DNA of 40,033 nucleotides from an uncultured Olsenella sp. (GCA_900314495.1 OMVJ01000018.1:49898-89930), one strand, 5' to 3'; shown: positions 15,761 through 24,247, numbered from the stretch's first letter. Made by a program: numbers and translations. The notes: a model not told the origin generated them from the letters alone.

Positions 15761-16789
15761 CTACTTGCCCGCATGAGGCCTTGCGTCGGAAGGCCTCAAC
15801 TCCGCGCGACAGCGAATCATCTCCGCCGCGATGGATACCGCAATCTCCGCAGGCGTGACGGCCAGAATCCGCTCGCCAATCGGCAAATGGATGCCATCAA
15901 GCCACCCCTTGTCCACCCCGCGCCGTGCTAGTTCCTCGCGCGCAAAGGCGGCCTTGGCGCGGCTGCCGATGCAGCCCACGTAGGCCGGCCGTACGCGAGC
16001 CAGCCGTTCCAGCACGTCAATGTCCGCCGCATGGCCGTGCGTGAGCACAACGGCGTAATCACGCCGCGTGACCTGCACTTTATTGCTAAGGTCCAAAAAG
16101 TCACCGCAGATCACGCGCTCCGCCGCAGGGAACCGCTCCGGACGCGAGAACTCCTCGCGGTCGTCGTACACCACCACACGGAAGCCCACGCTGGCCAGCA
16201 CGGGCGCAAGCGCGCAACCCACGTGGCCGCCGCCAAAGATGTATGCGATGGGGTCGGGACCCATGGGCTCCGCGTACGTGCGCGCCTCCTCGCTCCACAG
16301 TGGCACCTCCGCATTGGCAGCGGGGTCATCTGCGGCAAGCTCTTCCACGTCCGCCAGGGTCATCACAGGCTTGGCAGGGTCCGACCAATCCTCAGACAGC
16401 ACAAAGCGCTTCTCCGCCACCAGGCAATCGCACAAGCCCTCAAGAAAGTCCTGCTCGCCAGGGGTGCAGAGGCGCACGCCCACCAGGGCGTCGCCCCCGC
16501 ATGCCATGCCGGTCTTTGCGTGCGTCAGCCACTCCAGCGAGGGTTCCTCCGCACCGGCAAGCACGGCGCGAAGCCGCTCCTCCCCCATCTGCTCCACGCG
16601 GCCACCGCCGATGGTCCCCATGAAGGTACCGTCCGCCAGCAAGGCCAGCCTCGCGCCTGCGGCCCGCGGCATGGACCGGCGCGTGGCCAGGACCGTTGCC
16701 AAAGCAAAGGGCCGGCCAGCGCGAGCCTCCACAAGTAGCTTCTCAACAAACCGCAGGTCGCGCATGGTATCGCGAGAGTCTTCCAACAT
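15761..16789 (-). CDS. xdhC: XdhC/CoxI-family molybdenum hydroxylase maturation protein
   Basis: A 342-residue accessory factor. In this family XdhC binds molybdenum cofactor and helps sulfurate and insert it into xanthine dehydrogenase-type enzymes. N-terminal XdhC domain with LATVLATRRSMPRAAGARL, DGTFMGTIGGGRVE and TGMACGGDALV; C-terminal Rossmann domain with YIFGGGHVG (about 187-195) and VVVYDDREEF, then VLTHGHAADIDVL and YVGCIGSRAK. Start at 16789 is 2 bases beyond the yqeB stop, with GAGGGGG as ribosome binding site. Downstream of yqeB it most likely serves a selenium-dependent hydroxylase. Confidence 0.93.
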   Translation of the reverse strand: MLEDSRDTMRDLRFVEKLLVEARAGRPFALATVLATRRSMPRAAGARLALLADGTFMGTIGGGRVEQMGEERLRAVLAGAEEPSLEWLTHAKTGMACGGDALVGVRLCTPGEQDFLEGLCDCLVAEKRFVLSEDWSDPAKPVMTLADVEELAADDPAANAEVPLWSEEARTYAEPMGPDPIAYIFGGGHVGCALAPVLASVGFRVVVYDDREEFSRPERFPAAERVICGDFLDLSNKVQVTRRDYAVVLTHGHAADIDVLERLARVRPAYVGCIGSRAKAAFAREELARRGVDKGWLDGIHLPIGERILAVTPAEIAVSIAAEMIRCRAELRPSDARPHAGK

Positions 16790-16791
16790 GT

Positions 16792-17598
16792 TTACCCCCT
16801 CAGCCTTCCAGAGAAGTGCAGCAGTGCCTCCAGCACGCCACCGCCCACGGCGCGCGCCTTGTCAGAACAGGTGAAGCAGTGCGCGCGCTTGCAGCGCGGG
16901 TCGATGTCGCCGGACTTCATGCCCTTGGTCACGGGCACGCCCTCCTGCAGCAGGCCGCGCAGGATGCCGTCGATGGTGGCGGGCATGGGCTGACCCTCCA
17001 CCGTGGCAATGAGGTCACCCCGCTTCACCTGGTCCCCAATGTGGGCAACAGGTTTGAAGAGGCCATCCGCCGGCGCTCGCAGCACACGCTCCGTGGTGTA
17101 GCCGCCAATGTTGCCAGGCACTCCGGTGTTGGGAATGGCGGAGCCGTCGTAGATCACGCGTCCCAGGTAGTGGCCGCGCTTGGTCTCTATGACGGCATCG
17201 CAATCCGCGTGGGGGTCCGCCCCGGCGCGGAAACCCGGTCCAACAGCAATCACGATGGGCGCCATGTCCTTGTTGGTACCCAGGTTGCGCTTGGCAATAA
17301 TCGCGTCGACCACTGCCGCTGGCTTGAGCTCGGCAATGGAGGCGCCGTCTGGGTCAACCAGCACAGCCACGTGGCCCATCTCCGCCACGCGACGAGCCTC
17401 GTCCGCCGTGGCGCAGCGGTATGCGCACACGTCCTCCACGGTTGCCTCTCCCAGTCGTATGGCCTCACTGAAGGCAACAGTCCTGCGCACCGCCGTGGGA
17501 ACGGCCACGTCCGTCATCACTATGTTCGCGCCGGCACCATGCAGGCGAATGGCAACACCCGTCGCGAGGTCCCCCGCTCCGCGAATCACGACCAACAT
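16792..17598 (-). CDS. yqeB: Selenium-dependent molybdenum hydroxylase accessory protein YqeB (EF2563 family)
   Basis: A 268-residue protein. Its family marks genomes with selenium-dependent molybdenum hydroxylases and an orphan SelD. N-terminal MLVVIRGAGDLATGVAIRL resembles a nucleotide-binding fold; then TDVAVPTAVRRTVAFSEA and IAVGPGFRAGADPHADCDAV. The end is a biotinyl-like hammerhead (APADGLFKPVAHIGDQV) and a cysteine-bearing tail CKRAHCFTCSDKARAVGGGV. First gene of a three-gene operon yqeB-xdhC-modA, divergent from yqeC across 71 bases that must carry both promoters. Biochemical function is not established for the family. Confidence 0.92.
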   Translation of the reverse strand: MLVVIRGAGDLATGVAIRLHGAGANIVMTDVAVPTAVRRTVAFSEAIRLGEATVEDVCAYRCATADEARRVAEMGHVAVLVDPDGASIAELKPAAVVDAIIAKRNLGTNKDMAPIVIAVGPGFRAGADPHADCDAVIETKRGHYLGRVIYDGSAIPNTGVPGNIGGYTTERVLRAPADGLFKPVAHIGDQVKRGDLIATVEGQPMPATIDGILRGLLQEGVPVTKGMKSGDIDPRCKRAHCFTCSDKARAVGGGVLEALLHFSGRLRG

Positions 17599-17669
17599 GT
17601 CAACTCACTCCAACCGAACTCGCACCCACACCTGTACCATGTATACGCACGCATTCTTTGGAGCAGCCC

Positions 17670-18356
17670 ATGAACCTTGCACGCGTCATGCATATTTCTG
17701 GCGGCGTCACCGCCGTCATCGGCAGCGGCGGGAAGACGACGCTCCTGTCCGCACTGGCAGGCAACCTCTCCGGCACCGTCATCCTCACCACCTCCACGCA
17801 CATCCTGCCCTTCCCCAACCTGCCCTTGGCAAGCAACGAAGCGCAGGTCAAAGCCCTCATTGGTGCCAACCACATCGTCTGCGTTGGCGCGCCAGTCGCA
17901 AACGGCAAGCTTGCTGAGCCCGCCTGCGGAATTCCCACGCTCGCACCGCTGGCTGACCACGTGCTGGTGGAAGCCGACGGCTCCCACCACCTTCCCCTCA
18001 AGGCGCACGCAGAGTGGGAACCCGTGGTCCCCGCCAGCACCAACCAGACCATCCTGGTGGTGGGCGCCTCCGGATTTGGCCAGCCCGTGAAGAAGGCCGT
18101 CCACCGGCCGGAGCTCTTCTGCAAGCGCACCGGCTGCCTTCCAACGGACCCCGCAGGCCCCCGGCTGGTTGCCCGCGAGCTTGCGGCGGAGGTTGGCGAG
18201 GGTCGCATCGCCTTCGACCGCCTGCTCGTCAACCAAGTGGACGACGAGCACGCCCTCGCGGATGCCACCGCCCTTGCCCACGAGCTTGCCCGCCTGGGCA
18301 TCTGCCAGCCCGTTGTCGCTGCCTCGCTCCGCAGCGGTTGGGCGCAGCAGCTCTAG
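17670..18356 (+). CDS. yqeC: Selenium-dependent hydroxylase accessory protein YqeC
   Basis: A 228-residue P-loop protein of the YqeC family, a partner of YqeB in selenium-dependent molybdenum hydroxylase loci. P-loop GSGGKTTLL (about 18-26), ILTTSTHI, then HVLVEADGSHHLPLKAHAEWEP, the hallmark of the family, and LLVNQVDDE. Start at ATG 17670 (MNLARVM), with GGAG six bases ahead; a TTG four codons upstream is also open. It diverges from yqeB and converges on hydA with only 4 bases between the stops, so the two transcripts must overlap at their 3' ends. Confidence 0.92.
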   Translation: MNLARVMHISGGVTAVIGSGGKTTLLSALAGNLSGTVILTTSTHILPFPNLPLASNEAQVKALIGANHIVCVGAPVANGKLAEPACGIPTLAPLADHVLVEADGSHHLPLKAHAEWEPVVPASTNQTILVVGASGFGQPVKKAVHRPELFCKRTGCLPTDPAGPRLVARELAAEVGEGRIAFDRLLVNQVDDEHALADATALAHELARLGICQPVVAASLRSGWAQQL

Positions 18357-18360
18357 CGCG

Positions 18361-19719
18361 CTACCTGGCCACGTACGTGCCCGGCTTCGCCCCAGTGGGC
18401 TCGCCGTCCCGCGCAGCAAGCTCGCCGTTCACGTACACCAGGTGCGCGCGGCCCTTGCACTGGAAGCCCTCGTAGGTGGTGTAGTCAACGTTTTGGTGCT
18501 GCGTCGCCGCGCTGATGGTCCACTCCTGTGCGGGGTCCCACACGCAGACGTCTGCATCGGATCCCACGGCCAGGATGCCCTTGCGCGGGAACATGCCAAA
18601 GACGCGTGCCTGGTTCTCGGAGAGAAGAGCCAGCAGCTCGCGCGGGCCCAGCGCATCCGCGAAGCTGGTGGCAATGAGCGCCGGCCTGTGCTCCACGCCG
18701 GGACCGCCGTTGGGAATCTTGCGGAAGTCACCCATGCCGCGGTCCTTCTGCCCATGCAGGTTGAAGGAGCAGTGGTCGGTGGAGATGGTGTCAATCTCCC
18801 CCTCAACCACGGCCCTGCGCAGGGCGGCGCGGTCCGTGGCCTTGCGCAGCGGCGGGCTCATGACGTACTTGGCGCCCTCGAAGCCGGGCTCCAGGTAGCG
18901 GGTCTCGTCCAGCAGCAGGTACTGGGGGCAGGTCTCCACAAAGATGTTCCTCTGGCCGCGCTCCTTTGCCGCACGGATGACCTCCAGCCCCAGCTTGGTG
19001 GAGAGGTGCACCACGTTCACGCGGGCATCCCCGGCCAGGTGGGCAATCATCAGCAGGCGGGAGATGGCCTCCGCCTCGCAGACGTCCGGCCGGCTCATGG
19101 GGTGGCCCTCCGGCCCGGTCACGCCGGACTCGAACACGCGCCGCTGCAGCTCGTTCACCAGGGTGCCGTTCTCGCAGTGCACGCAGAGGGTGCCACCCAA
19201 GGGCGCCAGGGCCTCCAGCACCTCCAGGGTCTGGGCGTCGTCCAGCCGCAGGTGGTCATAGGCAAAGTAGGTCTTGAAGGAGCTCACGCCCGCCTGGCGA
19301 ATGGCCGCCAGGTCGGCGCGGGTCTGGTCGCTCCAGTCCGCGATGGCCATGTGGAAGGCGTAGTTGGCGGCACACGTGCCGTCGGCGCGCCTGTGCCACT
19401 CCTCCAGGGCCTGCGGCATGGTCATGCCCTTGTCCTGGGTTGCGTAGTCCACGATGGTGGTGGTGCCACCGCACGCTGCCGCGCGGGTTCCCGTCTCGAA
19501 GCTGTCCGCCGTCCAGTCCATGCCCGTCCAGCACTGCATGTGCGTGTGGGCGTCAATGAAGCCCGGGAAGACCCAGCAGCCCGTCACGTCCGTGACCTCG
19601 TCGGCCTCCGCCGGGGAAATGGTGCCCCCCACGCGCACGATCTTGCCGCCCTCCATGGCAAGGTCACCCACGACCAAGCCCTGCGGCAGCACCAGCGTGC
19701 CACCCTTCAATACCTTCAT
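18361..19719 (-). CDS. hydA: Dihydropyrimidinase / hydantoinase-type amidohydrolase
   Basis: A 452-residue zinc amidohydrolase that opens cyclic ureides (dihydropyrimidines, hydantoins). It has metal ligands in FPGFIDAHTHM (about 57-67), a candidate carboxylated lysine in SSFKTYFAYD, HCENGTLV, VVHLSTKLGLE and the catalytic Asp in ISTDHCSFNL. Start at 19719 (MKVLKGG), with AGGAAG upstream, 4 bases beyond the mocA stop. HydA-type enzymes are regular members of selenium-dependent molybdenum hydroxylase clusters, as in the E. coli ygeW-ssnA region. The true substrate there is uncertain. Confidence 0.9.
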   Translation of the reverse strand: MKVLKGGTLVLPQGLVVGDLAMEGGKIVRVGGTISPAEADEVTDVTGCWVFPGFIDAHTHMQCWTGMDWTADSFETGTRAAACGGTTTIVDYATQDKGMTMPQALEEWHRRADGTCAANYAFHMAIADWSDQTRADLAAIRQAGVSSFKTYFAYDHLRLDDAQTLEVLEALAPLGGTLCVHCENGTLVNELQRRVFESGVTGPEGHPMSRPDVCEAEAISRLLMIAHLAGDARVNVVHLSTKLGLEVIRAAKERGQRNIFVETCPQYLLLDETRYLEPGFEGAKYVMSPPLRKATDRAALRRAVVEGEIDTISTDHCSFNLHGQKDRGMGDFRKIPNGGPGVEHRPALIATSFADALGPRELLALLSENQARVFGMFPRKGILAVGSDADVCVWDPAQEWTISAATQHQNVDYTTYEGFQCKGRAHLVYVNGELAARDGEPTGAKPGTYVAR

Positions 19720-19723
19720 GCCA

Positions 19724-20353
19724 TCATCTTCCTTCGACGATGCGTTCAATGCGCTCCAGGTCGGCGGGGGTGTCTATGTCCATGACCTCGGCCTTGGAGC
19801 CCGCCTCCACAAGAATCGTCCTGCTGGCAAGGTCTGGGTCGTTCCGCAGAATCTGCGAGCCACCCACGTCGCCCTCCAGCGCCCTCAGCCTGCGGAAGAG
19901 CCTCCGCGGGAAGAGCACCGGGTTATGCGCCTGGCCCTTCCACGCCAACCGCACCACGCGGTCGGGATGCTGCCCGAATGCGTCCAGCATGGCACGCACG
20001 CTCGCCTGCGTAAGCAGCGGCTGATCGGCCGTTACGAACAGGCAACCGTCCCAGCGCTCCTCCCCCGCGGCAAGGCCAATGCGAACCGTGTCGCTCTGGT
20101 AGGGCAACACGTTCAGGTAGTACGGCACGTCCAGCTCTATCATGAGCCGGGCAACGTCCATGGACCGCGTTACCACCACGGGCTCCACCGCGTCCAAGGG
20201 CAGGGCTGCGAGCGTGTGCTGAATGACGGGCTTCCCCGCCAAGTCCGCCAGCAGCTTGTTGGACCCGAACCTGCGTGCCACGCCAGATGCCATGACCACG
20301 GCGCCAATGCTCAAGGCCTTGCCACTTGCGCTTTCCTTAGCTTCCTTCTCCAT
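19724..20353 (-). CDS. mocA: Molybdenum cofactor cytidylyltransferase-like nucleotidyltransferase
   Basis: A 209-residue NTP-transferase-fold protein of the MobA/MocA group. MocA adds CMP to molybdopterin to form the MCD cofactor used by xanthine dehydrogenase-family enzymes. It has the nucleotide-binding start VVMASGVARRFGSNKLL (about 20-36), FVTADQPLLT with the metal-binding Asp, and HNPVLFPRRLF. Start at 20353; the ribosome binding site is weak (GTGGGCG). Operon with hydA. CTP rather than GTP specificity is inferred from the cluster. Confidence 0.87.
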   Translation of the reverse strand: MEKEAKESASGKALSIGAVVMASGVARRFGSNKLLADLAGKPVIQHTLAALPLDAVEPVVVTRSMDVARLMIELDVPYYLNVLPYQSDTVRIGLAAGEERWDGCLFVTADQPLLTQASVRAMLDAFGQHPDRVVRLAWKGQAHNPVLFPRRLFRRLRALEGDVGGSQILRNDPDLASRTILVEAGSKAEVMDIDTPADLERIERIVEGR

Positions 20354-20660
20354 ATGAAATCGCCCACTTCGCCTCGCCCCAGTTGAACGGCAGGCACTCC
20401 GCCTGCTTGACTTGCAGGTATATCATGCTGGCCTACGACGGCAGCGCACCATTCGGCGGCATGCCGCCGCATCCGTCCCACATGCGACGCGAGGGTACCG
20501 CACGGGGCGATACTTACTTATTGTTCGTCTTCCATACTTTTTGTTTTGTTGAGAATAGCCCAGCGGCAGCCGTGAATCAAGCGGCTGGTCACCCACTGCG
20601 TCGCGTTCTGGTGGGCGGCGCAATACGGCTCACGAATGGCGGGGGCCACACAGAGGCGGT
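20354..20660. other. Gene-free stretch upstream of mocA
   Basis: No coding frame supported. It holds the mocA leader with a short hairpin (GCAGGC/GCCTGC, 20390-20406) and an A/T-rich patch at 20513-20558 (TTACTTATTGTTCG and TACTTTTTGTTTTGTT). The patch could contain promoter elements or the 3' end of the channel-gene transcript. No recognisable riboswitch. Confidence 0.4.
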
Positions 20661-21275
20661 TCAGTCGTCCTCGTCGCTGCAAAGCGAGTCCAGGGCATGA
20701 ACTATGCGCAGGTCAGGCACGATCCACAGCGCAAAGGCGGCCAGCAGGGCCACGTAGGCCAAGTGGGAGCCGGGCACAAGCAGGGCCAAGGCCAGGGCCA
20801 CCAGCTGCAGGGCGATCGTCAGGCACTCCTTGGTGAGCAGGCGGTTGTGCATCCTGGCGCTTTCCCTCATGCAGCACTTGGCGTTGCGCCTGGAGCGGAC
20901 CTCACGCTCCAGGTTCATGTAAGAGAGCGAGACCAACATGTTGAGCACCACATAGGCAGTGGTGGGCACCATGGCGAAGCCCGTCACGTCAATCCAGTCC
21001 GTGGCTACTGGCACCAGGGAGAGCACAAAGAGGAAGAGAAGGTTGGCCCAGAGCAGGCGCCCGTTTACCCGCGTCACAAGGTTCAGCAGGTGATGGTGGT
21101 TGTTCCAGTAGATGCCCACGAACACGAAGGAAATCGCGTAACTCATGAGGCGCGGCAGAATGGACTCAAGAGCGACGATGTCCGACCCCTTTGGCGTCGC
21201 AATCTCCAGCACCATGATGGTGATGATAATGGCAATCACGCCGTCGCTGAACGCCTCGAGCCTGCCCTTGTCCAT
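20661..21275 (-). CDS. TMEM175-like (DUF1211) membrane channel protein
   Basis: A 204-residue integral membrane protein with the family motif RLEAFSDGVIAIIITIMVLE in its first helix and about six hydrophobic segments in all, including ISFVFVGIYWNNHHHLL and NLLFLFVLSLVPV. Bacterial TMEM175 homologues form tetrameric potassium-permeable channels. Start at 21275 (MDKGRLEAF), with a perfect AGGAGG six bases upstream. It lies 44 bases downstream of the second AAA-ATPase-like gene and could share its transcript. Confidence 0.9.
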   Translation of the reverse strand: MDKGRLEAFSDGVIAIIITIMVLEIATPKGSDIVALESILPRLMSYAISFVFVGIYWNNHHHLLNLVTRVNGRLLWANLLFLFVLSLVPVATDWIDVTGFAMVPTTAYVVLNMLVSLSYMNLEREVRSRRNAKCCMRESARMHNRLLTKECLTIALQLVALALALLVPGSHLAYVALLAAFALWIVPDLRIVHALDSLCSDEDD

Positions 21276-21319
21276 GTTGCCTCCTGACTCACCCCGCACA
21301 ACCTGCGGACCGCTTCAGT

Positions 21320-22915
21320 TTAGCAGCGCTCAATAACGCACGTATGCTCGCGGGTCGACTTGTCGTAGCTCACGCCTGCCAGAATCAGCTCACCGCCGTC
21401 GGCAAGCCACTGGTCAAAGACAGCTGGGTAGTGCTTGCGGTGGATTTGCGCGATGGCCGCGTCGGCAGACTTGTCCCACTTGAGCTCAATTAGGATTGCC
21501 GGTCGGTTCGCATACATGCGACGTGGTACCAAAGCGAGGTCGGCGAACCCCTTGCCCGCAGGCAGTTCACGCGTCACCGTGTACCACTGGCGCGCAGCAT
21601 AGAGTCCAAGCGACAGCGTGTAGCTGAGCGCCTCCTCGCTGTTGTAGCTGATGTGGCTGGTCTCTTGGTGTGCCGCCGCAATGCCCGCCGCCACAGCCTC
21701 CTCGTCACCGGCGATGATTGCATCCAAAAGGTCCTTCGACCCCTGCACCGCGCGCGCCACCTCGTCCCAGCCACCTACGCTTGTAGCGCTGACGAACTCG
21801 GCTGCCACCTCGCGGTTGGGCACGAAGGCCTCTTTGGTCTCCCGGTCGTAACCCAAGTAACCCAAGTGCACAAGCAACGTGAGCACGTCATCCGCCGTGG
21901 CGAAGGTGGTCATGTCGTTGTTGAAGGTTCCGACGTTTATCTGGCGCCTGTCGCCTGCGAGCAACGCCACGACTGCATCGTGAAGGCCATCGTAGTTCAT
22001 GTCGATGTAGACCTTCAGTGCTTCGAACGTCTCCGTCTGGTTCCAGTAATCCTCGAAGGAGTGGCGCGTCATCGCTTCGACGATGGACTGCGGCGAGTAC
22101 ACGTCAATCTCCGCGCTCTCGTCCCCGTGCACCCAGACGAGCCTGTACCCGTCATACCAGGCCTTTGTCTCGTCGTACGGCATGTTCCACTGCTGGCAGA
22201 GCTCGCGCACCTCCGCCTCCGTGAATCCCATGGAGGGAGCAAGCAGGTCCGCACTGGTCATCGAGAACTCGCTGAACATATTGAGCGCCGAGTGTTTTCC
22301 GTACTTCTTTATGGGAAGGATGCCCGTCATGTAGGCTAGTACCACATAGGTCTTGTCCTTTAGCAGAACGCGCAGCCAGTCCAGATACGCCTTCTGGCCA
22401 GCATCGTCGTCCATAGCCTCCCGCATGAGGCAGTCCCACTCGTCGATTACGATAACGAAGCGATGGCCGGTCTGGGCATACACGTCCCCTAGAACGAGCG
22501 GAAGATCTTCCTCATCCAGCAGGCCTACCTCCGGATATGCCCGCTTGACCTCGTGCGTCACAACGAGGGTGATGCGTCGCAACATGGCATTGACATCGTG
22601 GGTCTTGGTCCAATAATCCACCATGTTGAGCCGGATCACGTCGAAGCGGTTGCGATACTCGTCAAAGCTAGGGTCATCCGCGATGTCGAGGCCGGCAAAA
22701 GCATCGGCACCGTCGACCGTACGATCGTAGTAGGCACAAAGCATGTTGGCCGCCATGGACTTGCCAAAGCGGCGAGGGCGAGAGACACAGACGTACTCCT
22801 GCTCGGTGTCCAAGACGCTGTTTGTGAACGCAAGGAACGCCGACTTATCCACGTATATTTTTGAATTCCGTGCGCGGCGCAGTGCGTCCGCGCCTGGGTT
22901 CAGGTAGATGCCCAC
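21320..22915 (-). CDS. AAA-ATPase-like protein with C-terminal PD-(D/E)XK nuclease-type domain (copy 2)
   Basis: A 531-residue paralogue of the gene at 4430-6004, similar along its whole length: same YVDKS, RPRRFGKS (46-53), FVIVIDEWD, KKYGKHSALNMFSEFSM, EALSYTLSLGLYAARQWY and IELKW near the end. It differs by a few extra residues in the middle (VWVHGDESAEID). Start is GTG at 22915 (VGIYLNPG) after GGGAGG. A large perfect inverted repeat lies about 125 bases upstream. Function of the family is unknown. Two divergent but intact copies 17 kb apart argue for old duplication or repeated acquisition rather than a recent copy event. Confidence 0.88.
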   Translation of the reverse strand: MGIYLNPGADALRRARNSKIYVDKSAFLAFTNSVLDTEQEYVCVSRPRRFGKSMAANMLCAYYDRTVDGADAFAGLDIADDPSFDEYRNRFDVIRLNMVDYWTKTHDVNAMLRRITLVVTHEVKRAYPEVGLLDEEDLPLVLGDVYAQTGHRFVIVIDEWDCLMREAMDDDAGQKAYLDWLRVLLKDKTYVVLAYMTGILPIKKYGKHSALNMFSEFSMTSADLLAPSMGFTEAEVRELCQQWNMPYDETKAWYDGYRLVWVHGDESAEIDVYSPQSIVEAMTRHSFEDYWNQTETFEALKVYIDMNYDGLHDAVVALLAGDRRQINVGTFNNDMTTFATADDVLTLLVHLGYLGYDRETKEAFVPNREVAAEFVSATSVGGWDEVARAVQGSKDLLDAIIAGDEEAVAAGIAAAHQETSHISYNSEEALSYTLSLGLYAARQWYTVTRELPAGKGFADLALVPRRMYANRPAILIELKWDKSADAAIAQIHRKHYPAVFDQWLADGGELILAGVSYDKSTREHTCVIERC

Positions 22916-23040
22916 ACGCGCCTCCCAAGTCTGCTCTGTGTGGCAATTCTACCAGCAAGCTAAGCGTGCCTAGGAGTATTGATGTCTGAGACAACGCACT
23001 ACAATCGCCTTTTCAAGATCAGATGGGCAGACATTCACCC

Positions 23041-23108
23041 TGTCCCACGGAATCTTGGACAGATTCGTCCCTTCGTGGAACCGATCTTGTCCAAGATTCC
23101 GTGGGACA
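23041..23108. repeat. Large perfect inverted repeat (21-bp arms, 26-base loop)
   Basis: Arms at 23041-23061 and 23088-23108 are exact reverse complements; each arm begins TGTCCCACGG or ends CCGTGGGACA. Each arm is itself bounded by TGTCC and GGACA. It stands between two genes on the minus strand, about 125 bases upstream of the AAA-ATPase-like gene. There is no U-tract, so it is not a simple terminator; it resembles a REP/MITE-like palindrome. Confidence 0.85.
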
Positions 23109-23198
23109 CGCATCGGAAGGCCATTGCAAGCAGCAGCGGCCCGGAAAAGTGGTTCCATTCGGCCCTCTACTTACAAGGCCAAGAAGGCCGCGCGGCGC

Positions 23199-24179
23199 CT
23201 AGTCCTGCGGGAACACCACGCCGGCACCCAGGCGAAGCTCCGTCTGCACGCGGCTGACCTCGAGCGACAAGTCAAGCTCGCGCAGGCAGCCGGCAAGGTC
23301 GCCGGAGTCCATCTGCTGCTGGAAGTGGCGGAACTCCCCCTCCCAAGGGGCCGAGAGGCTGCGGTCGTACGTCTCCTCGGTGCCGTCGTTCAGGCGCAGC
23401 GTGACCGCGCCGCACACGTTGGGTGCGGTGTTGCTCACGATGGAACCCTCGGTGCCCTGGATTACCGTCTGCGTGAAGTTGCAGTCCTTGGAGCAGATGC
23501 AGGCGACCTGGAAGCCGTCGTACTCCAGCGTGGAGATGCCCGAAGTGTCGATGTTGCGCTCCACGTTTGCCGCATAACGGCAGGTCAGTGGCTTGCCGAA
23601 GAGGCCGATTGCGTACGTGAGCGTGTAGAGGCCAATGTCCATGATGGCACCGCCGGCCTTGGCCGGGTCAAACGCGGGCAGGACCTCCCCCGCGCGGAAG
23701 GCGTCGTAGCGGCTGGAGTACTGCGAATAGTTGATGGTAGCGATCTTGACATCACCTATGCGGCCCAGCAGCTCGTCACGCACCAAGAGGAAGTTGGGCT
23801 GGCGCGTGGTTACCACGGCCTCCCAGAAGAAGACGCTCGCCGCCTTGGCCTCCGCCACAAGCTCCGCCGCCTCACGCGCGTTGGAGGCAAGGGGCTTCTC
23901 GCAAATGACGTTCTTGCCGGCGGCCATGGCCTGCTCGCTCACGGGCTTGTGGAGGAAGTTGGGCACCGCGACGTAGACGGTGTCAACGTTTGGGTCCGCC
24001 ATGAGGACTGCCTGGTCATCGTAGGCGGCTGCGCCCGGGAAGTAATCCGCGATGAGCTCGCGCGTCTTCTGCGCGCTGCGCGGCGTGCCGGCCACAGCAG
24101 TTACCTCGACGCCCCACGAGGTCAGGTAGGGGGCAATCATCTGCGTCATCTTGCCCGTGCCAACGATTCCAAGTTTCAT
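23199..24179 (-). CDS. Gfo/Idh/MocA-family oxidoreductase
   Basis: A 326-residue NAD(P)-dependent dehydrogenase. N-terminal Rossmann motif GIVGTGKMTQM (about 4-14), the EKP motif with the probable catalytic lysine in NVICEKPLASN, and the C-terminal alpha/beta domain with GGAIMDIGLYTLTYAIGLFG. Start at 24179 (MKLGIVGTG), GGGAG upstream. Substrates in this family are sugars, inositols or related polyols; nothing in the sequence or neighbourhood settles which. It follows guaD on the same strand after a 174-base gap with its own palindrome, so it is probably transcribed separately. Confidence 0.88.
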   Translation of the reverse strand: MKLGIVGTGKMTQMIAPYLTSWGVEVTAVAGTPRSAQKTRELIADYFPGAAAYDDQAVLMADPNVDTVYVAVPNFLHKPVSEQAMAAGKNVICEKPLASNAREAAELVAEAKAASVFFWEAVVTTRQPNFLLVRDELLGRIGDVKIATINYSQYSSRYDAFRAGEVLPAFDPAKAGGAIMDIGLYTLTYAIGLFGKPLTCRYAANVERNIDTSGISTLEYDGFQVACICSKDCNFTQTVIQGTEGSIVSNTAPNVCGAVTLRLNDGTEETYDRSLSAPWEGEFRHFQQQMDSGDLAGCLRELDLSLEVSRVQTELRLGAGVVFPQD

Positions 24180-24231
24180 GTTCGGCTCCCTTCCCGCGGC
24201 CAAGAGCGGCCTCCCGGCGCGGCGTTCCCCG

Positions 24232-24247
24232 GTGATTAACTAATCAC
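24232..24247. promoter_or_regulatory. Operator-like palindrome upstream of the Gfo/Idh/MocA gene
   Basis: GTGATTAACTAATCAC, a perfect 7-bp inverted repeat with a 2-base spacer, starting 53 bases upstream of the gene's ATG. Size and symmetry are those of a dimeric repressor site. The cognate regulator is not identifiable. Confidence 0.5.

Noticed and set aside
20354-20660. Molybdenum-cofactor-type riboswitch ahead of mocA
   Set aside because: Only a 6-bp hairpin is evident; I could not reconstruct the multi-stem architecture of that RNA class.
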